This document shows, in pieces, positions 1 to 5,514 of a stretch of 5,943 nt of DNA (positions are counted from its first letter, which is position 1; each line of letters begins with the position of its first letter). Source of the stretch: Clostridiales bacterium (GTDB lineage: Bacteria > Bacillota > Clostridia > Peptostreptococcales > Anaerovoracaceae); contig WRFF01000104.1 of NCBI GenBank assembly GCA_009778945.1, positions 1-5,943 of the forward strand. Direction: 5' to 3'. The position numbers and the translations under genes are program-made. A model generated the notes under the pieces. It was not told where the DNA came from. It made no database searches and was given only the letters and a program-made list of their open reading frames with translations.

Positions 1-2
1 AA

Positions 3-1433
3 ACCGATACGATCCATCTATACCGATTTCAGGATCTGAATATCCTGCTTGACGTAAACAGCGGCGCCGTCCATATCGTAAGCGAACGTGTGGCGGCGCT
101 GCTTGCGTTCTTCGAAGAAAACCCGGAGGCGAAGTGGAAGGCGGAAGAAAGCGCCGCGCCGGACACGACCGCCGCCGAAATAGACGCGCTTGTCCGTGAG
201 GGCTCGCTCTTCGCGGCGGACGCGCCTGAGGAAACGGTCACGCCCGAGCGGCGCGGCGCCGTCATCAAGGCGCTCTGCCTGCATGCGGCGCACGACTGCA
301 ACCTGCGCTGCGCCTATTGTTTCGCGGATACGGGCGGCTACTCCGGGCCGCGCGGCCTGCTGCCGCTCGAAACCGGGCAGCGCGCGATCGACTTTCTGCT
401 TGAAAATTCCGGCGCGCGGAAAAATCTTGAACTCGATTTTTTCGGCGGCGAACCGCTGATGAATTTTGACGTGGTGAAAGCGCTTGTCCGTTACGGGCGC
501 AAACGCGAATCGGCGTACGGGAAACATATCCGCTTTACGGTCACGACGAACGGGCTCCTGCTTGACGACGCGAAGACAGCCTTTATCAACGAGCATATGG
601 ACAATGCAATCATCAGCCTCGACGGGAGGCCGGAAATCAACGACCGGCTGCGAAAAACCGTATCCGGCGAGGGCAGTTACGGCTTCATTATTGAAAACCT
701 GAAGCGCTTTGCGCAGGCGCGAGAGCTTGCCGGAAAGCTCTATTATGTGCGCGGGACATACACGAAATACAACCGGGATTTCGCGGAGGATGTCCGCTTT
801 CTTGCGGATCAGGGCTTCCAAAATATCTCCGTGGAGCCGGCGGTCTGCGGCGGGGACGGCGGGACAAAAGGGGACGGCCCTTCTGTCCCCGAGAAATCTA
901 CCGTCCCGCCATGGGCGCTGACCGAGGCCGACCTGCCTGCGCTGCTTGCCGAGTACGACCGGCTAACGGAACTGTTGCTCGCGCGCGAAGAGGAAGGCAG
1001 GCCCATCTCCTTCTTTCATTTCAATATCGACCTCTCACAGGGCCCCTGCGTCTACAAACGCGCGGCCGGCTGCGGCGCGGGCACGGAATATGTGGCAGTC
1101 ACGCCCGAAGGCGACATTTATCCCTGCCACCAGTTCGCGGGGGAGCCGGGCTGGAAACTCGGAAATGTGAACGAACTTGCCGCGGCCGGCTATCGCGGTT
1201 TTGAAAATCGGCATTATGATTATTTCAACCGGGCGCATATTTTCAGCAAGGAAGGCTGCGCGGGCTGCTGGGCCAAATATTATTGCAGCGGCGGCTGCCA
1301 CGCGAACGCAGTGCATTTTGAAGGGGATATATTGAAACCGCACCGGCTCTCCTGTGCGCTCGAACGGAAACGCGTCGAATGTGCGATCGGCGTGCTGGCA
1401 AAACGCGCGCTGCGGGACGCGACAGACAAGTGA
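3..1433 (+). CDS. scfB: SCIFF ranthipeptide maturase, radical SAM/SPASM protein (5'-partial)
   Basis: Likely installs Cys-derived thioether cross-links in the six-cysteine SCIFF precursor peptide, in the cytoplasm. The frame is open from the left edge. The visible start reads TDTIHLYRFQDLN and continues into LDVNSGAVHIVSE, the characteristic N-terminus of this family, so the true start is just outside the window. An in-frame GTG at 90 would remove that conserved segment and is unlikely. Counting from the first visible codon (476 residues): an N-terminal RiPP-recognition-like region at about 5-85, the radical SAM motif CNLRCAYC with C99, C103 and C106, FFGGEP at about 146-151, and a C-terminal SPASM region with Cys at about 349, 357, 375, 419, 422, 428, 432 and 451 for two auxiliary Fe-S clusters. 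Odd feature: residues about 282-303 (Gly/Pro-rich, including GTKGDGPSVP) are a palindromic-repeat insertion between strand NISVEPAV and helix ALTEADLPALL. The family call is made by motif recall, not by a search. The precursor gene normally lies immediately upstream, which is not visible. Confidence 0.9.
   Translation, partial: TDTIHLYRFQDLNILLDVNSGAVHIVSERVAALLAFFEENPEAKWKAEESAAPDTTAAEIDALVREGSLFAADAPEETVTPERRGAVIKALCLHAAHDCNLRCAYCFADTGGYSGPRGLLPLETGQRAIDFLLENSGARKNLELDFFGGEPLMNFDVVKALVRYGRKRESAYGKHIRFTVTTNGLLLDDAKTAFINEHMDNAIISLDGRPEINDRLRKTVSGEGSYGFIIENLKRFAQARELAGKLYYVRGTYTKYNRDFAEDVRFLADQGFQNISVEPAVCGGDGGTKGDGPSVPEKSTVPPWALTEADLPALLAEYDRLTELLLAREEEGRPISFFHFNIDLSQGPCVYKRAAGCGAGTEYVAVTPEGDIYPCHQFAGEPGWKLGNVNELAAAGYRGFENRHYDYFNRAHIFSKEGCAGCWAKYYCSGGCHANAVHFEGDILKPHRLSCALERKRVECAIGVLAKRALRDATDK
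853..907. repeat. Palindromic repeat copy A, in-frame inside the maturase gene
   Basis: The inner hairpin has arms 861-872 (GGGACAAAAGGG) and 878-889 (CCCTTCTGTCCC), 12 bp with one mismatch around a 5-nt GACGG loop. An outer 7-bp pair GGGACGG/CCGTCCC (853-859 / 901-907) flanks it. The core AGGGGACGG and the CCTTCTGTCCC arm are shared with the copies at about 2.4 and 3.4 kb. It is read as G-T-K-G-D-G-P-S-V-P without stops. This copy is short and lacks the central GCTTCACGC part found in the others. Confidence 0.75.
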
Positions 1434-1435
1434 TG

Positions 1436-1458
1436 AAAAATGGCATAAAAATTGCCAT
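1436..1458 (-). terminator. Putative intrinsic terminator of the minus-strand operon
   Basis: ATGGCA at 1440-1445 pairs with TGCCAT at 1453-1458 around a 7-nt A/T loop. Read on the minus strand, the hairpin is followed at once by five T residues (complement of 1436-1440), 27 bp after the EcfA stop codon. The stem is short, so this is a weak candidate. In the + direction a T-run at 1469-1474 follows only after about 10 nt, so bidirectional use for the converging maturase gene is possible but less convincing. The rest of the 51-bp gap (1434-1484) shows nothing else. Confidence 0.45.
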
Positions 1459-1484
1459 AATGCGTGTCTTTTTTATCAAGAAAG

Positions 1485-3344
1485 CTACCGTAAAAAAGCG
1501 ATAATATCGTCCGCCGTGATGAGCCCGGAGCAGATACCTTTGCTCATGCGGTTGGCCGCGGTTGTATAAAAACTGTTGCCGCCGAAGAATTCGCGCGGCC
1601 CGCCCTCGCTCACGACTCCGCCTGCAAAGAACAATGCGCAGCGATCCGCGTGGCGCGCGCAGAATTCCACATCGTGCGAAACCATCAGGATGGACGCTCC
1701 CTCTTCCTCCGTCAGGCGCCGCAGGATGCGCGCAAACTTCCCCTTGAAGAAACTGTCCATACCTTTCGTCGGCTCATCCATCAAAAGAAGGCGCGGTTTT
1801 GTGAGCAGCGCCATCGCAAGCGCCGCGCGCTGCTGTTCGCCGCCGCTGACGTCATAGGGATGACGCGCGAGAAGGTCCGTGATCTCCGTGAGTTCGGCGA
1901 CGCGCGCCACTTCCCCTGCGATATCGACGCCGCGTTTTGACACAAGGCGTTTCCCCCCGGAATCTCCTGTGCCGGAGCGTCCTGCGCAAGCCGCCGCTGT
2001 ATCCGCCAGATCGTCGTAGATCGTATTCCGCGTAAACAGCGTCTGCGGATCCTGCGGCAACGCCGCAAGTCCCGCGTCCGAAAGCGCCCGCCCGCCGGCC
2101 TTCGCGGGGTCGAGCCCCAGCGTCTTCGCTTTTCCGCGATACGCGCGGTTTTCTCCCGTAATGACACTGAGCATCGTGCTCTTCCCCGTCCCGTTGCCGC
2201 CGACAACGCAGAGAAAATCCCCTGTACGCAGGGTGAGCGACAGATCGCGCAGCACATCGGGCTCTTCGCGGCCATAACGGAACCAAAGGTCTTTGAGCTC
2301 AAGGACCGGCTGCATGGGGCCGGTTTTCGCCGGCGTCTCACGAGACACCTGTGTGTCTGAAGGGGTTGGTTCCTGAAGCGCTTCACGCTCGGGGGAGACA
2401 GAAGGGGACGGTTCCTGAGGCGCTTCACGCTTGCGTGAGCCGCAGGAACCGTCCCCTTCTGTCTCCCCTTCTGTCTCACGGGAACCGTCCCCTTCTGTCC
2501 CATCGTTTCGCCCGGCCTTACGTTCCAGATACAGCCGCCCTTCCCGCACGGTGCACGGGATATTCCAGTTCCCCTCTTCCTCGATCGCCAAATAGACGCG
2601 CATCGGCGTCGGCATCGCCAGCAGCATCGGATCGCCCGTCTCGCGCAGTTGATAACCGACCGCGGAAGGGTCCCCATCCGCAATGACGTGTCCCCGATCC
2701 ATCACAACCACATGATTGGCGCGGGGCAATGCGCTTTCGAGCCGATGTTCCGAAAGCAGGACCGTCGTCCCGATCTCGTCGTTGATCTTTTTCAGCGCGC
2801 CTATGAAATCTTCCGCTGCGATCGGGTCAAGCTGCGCGGTCGGCTCGTCCAGGATCAGGAGGCGCGGCTGCATAGCCATGACCGCCGCGAGCGCCAGCAT
2901 CTGCTTCTGCCCGCCGGAAAGTTCATAGACGGAGCGGAAATACCATTCCTGAATCCCGAAGAAACTCGCCATCTCCGCGACGCGGCGCCGAATCACGGCG
3001 CTCTCCGTACCGAGGCTTTCGAGCCCGAACGACAGCTCGTGCCACACCTTGTCCGTCACGATCTGGTTGTCCGGGTTTTGCTGCACAAAACCGATCGCTT
3101 CTGTCTGCGCCCGCGGGTCGAGGCCCGCAAGCGGACGGCCTTCAAAGAGCAGCTCCCCTTCGCGCGCGCCGTAAGGCGTAAGCGCAGGTTTGAAATGACG
3201 CAGCAGCGTGCTTTTCCCGCAGCCGGATTTTCCGCAAACGACTGTGAAAGAGCCTGTTTCGATCCTCAGCGTGACGCCGGAAAGCGCCGGCCGCTCCCCA
3301 TCCGGATAGGTGAAGCCCAGGTTTTTGGTTTCAAGCAGCGTCAT
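1485..3344 (-). CDS. ecfA: ECF transporter A component, two fused ABC ATPase domains
   Basis: Cytoplasmic ATPase that powers an energy-coupling-factor vitamin/cofactor importer; one 619-aa chain carries both nucleotide-binding domains (similar in layout to YkoD-type proteins). Domain 1 has Walker A GKSGCGKS (38-45), Q-loop QQNPDNQ (88-94), LSGGQ (142-146), LLILDEPT (162-169) and switch His200. Domain 2 has Walker A GGNGTGKS (382-389), Q-loop Q431, VSGGEQQR (499-506), LLLMDEPT (519-526) and switch His557. Both sites look catalytically intact. Start: ATG at 3344, which overlaps the ecfT stop as ATGA and has AGAGG 6 nt upstream; a start at 3380 would lie in repeat-derived sequence and add 12 unlikely residues. 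Odd feature: residues about 282-336, between the domains, are Glu/Gly/Ser/Pro-rich and derive from a palindromic repeat array. Domain 2 also carries a Gly/Ser-rich insertion (about 453-474) before its helical subdomain. The ending FYTTAANRMS...ITADDII resembles clostridial ECF ATPases. The substrate is unknown. Confidence 0.93.
   Translation of the reverse strand: MTLLETKNLGFTYPDGERPALSGVTLRIETGSFTVVCGKSGCGKSTLLRHFKPALTPYGAREGELLFEGRPLAGLDPRAQTEAIGFVQQNPDNQIVTDKVWHELSFGLESLGTESAVIRRRVAEMASFFGIQEWYFRSVYELSGGQKQMLALAAVMAMQPRLLILDEPTAQLDPIAAEDFIGALKKINDEIGTTVLLSEHRLESALPRANHVVVMDRGHVIADGDPSAVGYQLRETGDPMLLAMPTPMRVYLAIEEEGNWNIPCTVREGRLYLERKAGRNDGTEGDGSRETEGETEGDGSCGSRKREAPQEPSPSVSPEREALQEPTPSDTQVSRETPAKTGPMQPVLELKDLWFRYGREEPDVLRDLSLTLRTGDFLCVVGGNGTGKSTMLSVITGENRAYRGKAKTLGLDPAKAGGRALSDAGLAALPQDPQTLFTRNTIYDDLADTAAACAGRSGTGDSGGKRLVSKRGVDIAGEVARVAELTEITDLLARHPYDVSGGEQQRAALAMALLTKPRLLLMDEPTKGMDSFFKGKFARILRRLTEEEGASILMVSHDVEFCARHADRCALFFAGGVVSEGGPREFFGGNSFYTTAANRMSKGICSGLITADDIIAFLR
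2335..2501. repeat. Palindromic repeat array B, encoding the EcfA inter-domain linker
   Basis: A composite array. Its core is a perfect 26-bp inverted repeat, 2392-2417 with 2443-2468, whose arms include AGAAGGGGACGGTTCCTG. Between the arms lies a 25-nt centre that itself folds (TCACGC-TT-GCGTGA). To the left, 2359-2389 directly repeats 2401-2431 with 28 of 31 bases equal, at a 42-bp (14-codon) spacing. To the right, a further arm GGAACCGTCCCCTTCTGTCC starts at 2481, and an 11-12-bp CCTTCTGTCTC unit is tandemly doubled at 2455-2477. A small palindrome AGACAC/GTGTCT lies at 2343-2358. All of it is open in the ecfA frame, giving 'EGDGS' twice, then 'QEPSPS' and 'QEPTPS'. Confidence 0.85.
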
Positions 3345-4324
3345 ACGGAACCTCTGCGTCCCTGGCTTCCGGCGAGCCAAGGGGACGGTTCCTGCGGCTC
3401 ACGCAAGCGTGAAGCGCCGCCGAAACCGTCCCCTTGGTTCGCCGGAATTCTCCCGCGCAGCGCGCGGAAGAGCAGACGCTCGCGAATCTCGAGAAATGAG
3501 GGCAGAAAACAGAGAACGGCGTGCACGGCATATGCGTACGCGGCGCCCCGCATCTGAAACGCAGGGAAATACTGCACCTGCAGCGCGCCGGCCGCCGCGG
3601 CGATGACGGTAACGGCAATCAGCGCGCAGAGCAGCGGAAACAGCACGCCGTCGCGCCCGTCGAACCGCTCGTTGGAATACGTCGTACGCCCCGGCAGGCC
3701 GTAGCCGCGTGCGCGCATCGAATCGCTTGTCTCGATCGCATTTTCAAGCGCCCAGGTGACGAGCGCCGACAGGATCCGCCCTCCGCTGCGGATACGGCCG
3801 GACAGCCCGTCAAAACCGAGTCCCCGGCGCGCCGCCGCCGTACGTTTCGCCTGCGCCTGATAGCGCGGAAAAAAGCCGAGCGTCATGGAAAAAATCAGCG
3901 CGACAGCAGGAATGACCCGCCCGAAGAGCCAGAGAAATTTATCCGAGGAAACGATGGCGGTATAACACGAAAACCAAAGGAGGACCGCGCCGATCATAAG
4001 CGCCGCGCAGGCGCCGTAGAGAACCGATTCGAGCGTTATGGGATTGTACCCGAGATACGTGAGAATCGTCACGCCCTGATGGTTGAACAGCGGATTGAGC
4101 ACAACGCAGACCGCCATGAGCGGCAGTACGAGGCCGAAGTTGAAGCGAGCCGCGGGCCTGCCTCGCAGCAGGAACGAATACAGCATCGCGCCCGTGAACG
4201 CAATCACAAGAAACACGGGCTGCAGGAGCAGAATGGTGATTAACACCACATAAGCGAAATACAGAAAAATTATGACGGGATGGAAACCCGCGAACGCGCC
4301 CTTCCCGGATTCAAAGCTGTTCAT
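3341..4324 (-). CDS. ecfT: ECF transporter T component (transmembrane coupling protein)
   Basis: Integral membrane subunit that couples ATP hydrolysis by EcfA to movement of a substrate-binding S component. The 327-aa protein has about five to seven hydrophobic segments (roughly 15-31, 34-52, 62-80, 99-118, 136-152, 228-247, 264-279). The two cytoplasmic coupling motifs of the family are at 165-167, here Ala-Arg-Arg (AARRGLGF), and at 205-207, Ala-Arg-Gly (MRARGYGLPGRTTY). The N-terminus MNSFESGKG...FHPVIIFLYF fits the family. Start: ATG at 4324 with GGAGAG 7 nt upstream; ATGs at 4339 and 4393 are in frame, but the first contains the Shine-Dalgarno sequence and the second overlaps the previous gene. 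It follows the lipoprotein gene by 55 bp and overlaps ecfA by 4 bp (ATGA). Odd feature: residues about 292-321 (QGDGF...REPQEPSPW) are encoded by a palindromic repeat, so the native C-terminus has been extended or replaced. No S component is encoded nearby. Confidence 0.9.
   Translation of the reverse strand: MNSFESGKGAFAGFHPVIIFLYFAYVVLITILLLQPVFLVIAFTGAMLYSFLLRGRPAARFNFGLVLPLMAVCVVLNPLFNHQGVTILTYLGYNPITLESVLYGACAALMIGAVLLWFSCYTAIVSSDKFLWLFGRVIPAVALIFSMTLGFFPRYQAQAKRTAAARRGLGFDGLSGRIRSGGRILSALVTWALENAIETSDSMRARGYGLPGRTTYSNERFDGRDGVLFPLLCALIAVTVIAAAAGALQVQYFPAFQMRGAAYAYAVHAVLCFLPSFLEIRERLLFRALRGRIPANQGDGFGGASRLREPQEPSPWLAGSQGRRGSV
3351..3355 (-). promoter_or_regulatory. Ribosome binding site of ecfA (decides the start)
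   Basis: AGAGG on the minus strand, 6 nt before the ATG at 3344. It supports the ATGA-overlap start rather than the longer frame that opens at 3380. It lies 11 nt downstream of the foot of the hairpin repeat at 3367-3447. Confidence 0.65.
3367..3447. repeat. Palindromic repeat copy C at the 3' end of ecfT
   Basis: Inverted repeat of 24-nt arms, 3367-3390 and 3424-3447, with one mismatch (a possible G-U in RNA). Arms contain CCAAGGGGACGGTT and AACCGTCCCCTTGG. The centre, CGGCTCACGC-AA-GCGTGAAGCGCCG, is the reverse complement of the centre of array B with one base changed, so it is the same element in the opposite orientation. The outer arm sequence differs from B (CCGGCGAGCC instead of GAGACAGA). 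The copy encodes the EcfT C-terminal tail and ends 11 nt before the ecfA Shine-Dalgarno. Confidence 0.85.
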
Positions 4325-4331
4325 CCGCGCG

Positions 4332-4337
4332 CTCTCC
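4332..4337 (-). promoter_or_regulatory. Ribosome binding site of ecfT (decides the start)
   Basis: GGAGAG on the minus strand, 7 nt before the ATG at 4324. It selects the MNSFES start among three in-frame ATGs (4393, 4339, 4324). Confidence 0.65.
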
Positions 4338-4379
4338 ATCCAAACGAAACGTTTTGCGTCCTGAGGAAATGCATCTTCC

Positions 4380-5012
4380 CTACTTCTGCGCACCGCTTGC
4401 GCCTACATCCGCGCCAAGGTCGCAGGTATAACGCCAACAAATCGCGTCTCCGTTCTTTAGCTTCTGCAAAGAGCTGCTTTGGCCGGGATAATCGCCGTTC
4501 ACGCTGTAGCGCCAGCCCGACCCCGGGCCGGCGTCAAATTCATAGAGGTTGCCGATCCCTTCGACATACGCGCCGCCGGATACGGCGGCGCCTGTGAATT
4601 CCATTGGCAGCTTCCCGTCTTTGCAGACACGCGCGAGCACGTCGAAGACCGTCTCGCCATTTTTGAACGCCACCGTTTGCTCGGCGAGCAGAATACCGTC
4701 CGCCGGAACGAGCGAAACTTTGGAAGATTTCAGTTGATCCCTGTGGTCAAGCAGGGTTTTACAGTCAATTTCTATTGTGCATCTGCCCGAGCCGCCGGAA
4801 GCGTTCGCAACAGATGAACCCCCGGAAGCGCCGGCCGCGGAATTGTCAACCACGACGGCCGCGGAATTGCCAGTCACGCCGGCCGTTCCGGTCGCATCCG
4901 CCGCACCGCCGCACCCGAACAATCCCGCGCACAGGACAACCAAAAGCGCCGTGCACAGAACGGCGCGAAAAGGGATCCGATTCTTATAATTGGGGATTTT
5001 ACGCGGGGTCAT
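4380..5012 (-). CDS. DUF4430 (transcobalamin-like C-terminal domain) lipoprotein
   Basis: Probable surface lipoprotein of 210 aa. A basic N-terminus and hydrophobic stretch (about 15-33) end in lipobox LFGC with acceptor Cys34. Residues 35-77 form an Ala/Gly/Ser/Asn/Val spacer. The remainder fits DUF4430: GETVFDVLARV (119-129), YVEGIGNLYEFDAG (149-162), SGWRYSVNG (165-173) and GDAICWRYTCDLGADVG (188-204). This fold is related to the ligand-binding C-terminal domain of transcobalamin and intrinsic factor, and in Firmicutes such genes often sit beside ECF transporters, as here. I infer a receptor or ligand-presenting role for the EcfT/EcfA module; cobalamin is only one candidate ligand. Start: ATG at 5012 overlaps the mogA end by 14 bp. 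Its Shine-Dalgarno (GCAGG at short spacing) is weak, which suggests translational coupling. Extra Cys at 78, 84, 130, 192 and 197 could form disulfides or be unpaired in an anaerobe. Confidence 0.85.
   Translation of the reverse strand: MTPRKIPNYKNRIPFRAVLCTALLVVLCAGLFGCGGAADATGTAGVTGNSAAVVVDNSAAGASGGSSVANASGGSGRCTIEIDCKTLLDHRDQLKSSKVSLVPADGILLAEQTVAFKNGETVFDVLARVCKDGKLPMEFTGAAVSGGAYVEGIGNLYEFDAGPGSGWRYSVNGDYPGQSSSLQKLKNGDAICWRYTCDLGADVGASGAQK
4832..4879. repeat. 24-bp tandem duplication in the lipoprotein spacer
   Basis: 4832-4855 and 4856-4879 are adjacent copies beginning CGGCCGCGGAATTG, with 20 of 24 bases equal. In the protein they give the doubled octamer VTGNSAAV / VVDNSAAG (about residues 46-61), in the flexible spacer between lipid anchor and DUF4430 domain. 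A codon-multiple period keeps the frame. Confidence 0.7.
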
Positions 5013-5514
5013 GATCCTGCTGCGGGCCGCGCAGCATTTCGAGCCCGTGCGCGAGCGCCGGCAGCACCGCCTCAAGGTTTTCGCGAATCGCTTTCGGATG
5101 GCCCGGCAGATTGATGATCAGCGAACCGCCGCGGATACCCGCCGCCATGCGCGAGAGCATCGCGCGGTTCGTGACTTTGAGGCTCGCGGCGCGCATCGCC
5201 TCCGGGATACCCGGCGTCAGGCGTTCGCAAACCGCAGCCGTCGCCTCGGGCGTCACGTCGCGTGGAGAAAAACCCGTCCCGCCCGTCGCCGCGACAAGCG
5301 CGATATCCATTTCATCGGCGCAGCGCGCGAGCGCCGCCTCAATCAGCGGCTGTTCGTCGGGTACGATTTCCGTATGAACGATCCTGTAGCCCGCCTCTTC
5401 CAACATGGAACAGACAAGCGGGCCGCCCGTATCCTCCCGCGCGCCCGCGGCGCCCTTATCACTGACGGTAATGACCGCCGCCGTATAGCCCGCCGCCGCT
5501 TTGGTTTCGCTCAC
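4999..5514 (-). CDS. mogA: MogA/MoaB-family molybdenum cofactor protein
   Basis: Cytoplasmic protein of 171 aa, the usual size for the MogA/MoaB family, which adenylylates molybdopterin before metal insertion. Visible family motifs: VITVSDKGAAGAREDTGGP (14-32), ATGGTGFSPRDVTPEAT (76-92) with the conserved GGTG and Asp86, and IINLPGHPKAIRENLEAV (133-150). Start: GTG at 5514, overlapping the MOSC stop codon as GTGA, with GAGG 7 nt upstream. The frame stays open upstream to 5637, but that part is only a shadow of the MOSC gene. Its end overlaps the DUF4430 gene by 14 bp. The symbol is used for the family; MogA and MoaB types cannot be separated here. Confidence 0.88.
   Translation of the reverse strand: MSETKAAAGYTAAVITVSDKGAAGAREDTGGPLVCSMLEEAGYRIVHTEIVPDEQPLIEAALARCADEMDIALVAATGGTGFSPRDVTPEATAAVCERLTPGIPEAMRAASLKVTNRAMLSRMAAGIRGGSLIINLPGHPKAIRENLEAVLPALAHGLEMLRGPQQDHDPA

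Noticed and set aside
18..821. 267-aa open frame on the minus strand opposite the maturase
   Set aside because: It lies antisense to a gene with clear radical SAM motifs, is Arg-rich without recognisable motifs, and is typical of GC-rich antisense shadows.
2335..2501. CRISPR-like array or transcription terminator at the repeat cluster
   Set aside because: Units are not evenly spaced with unique spacers, and the region is an open part of ecfA with both ATPase domains intact on either side and no T-tract after the hairpin.
1781..2683. 300-aa minus-strand frame overlapping ecfA
   Set aside because: It is a frame-shifted reading of ecfA, Arg/Cys-rich, with no motifs; the repeat reads GTVPA/NRPLLS there, which is just the second open phase of the element.
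3345..3380. Upstream extension of ecfA to an ATG at 3380
   Set aside because: The added 12 residues come from the repeat and the ecfT end; the ATG at 3344 has a good Shine-Dalgarno sequence, an ATGA overlap and matches the usual family N-terminus.
2649..3557. 302-aa open frame on the + strand opposite ecfA and the end of ecfT
   Set aside because: The minus-strand frame contains complete ABC ATPase motifs; this one is Arg/His-rich and runs across a gene junction and a repeat.
3521..4243. 240-aa open frame on the + strand opposite ecfT
   Set aside because: Antisense to a membrane protein with EcfT motifs; highly charged composition is the complement of hydrophobic codons.
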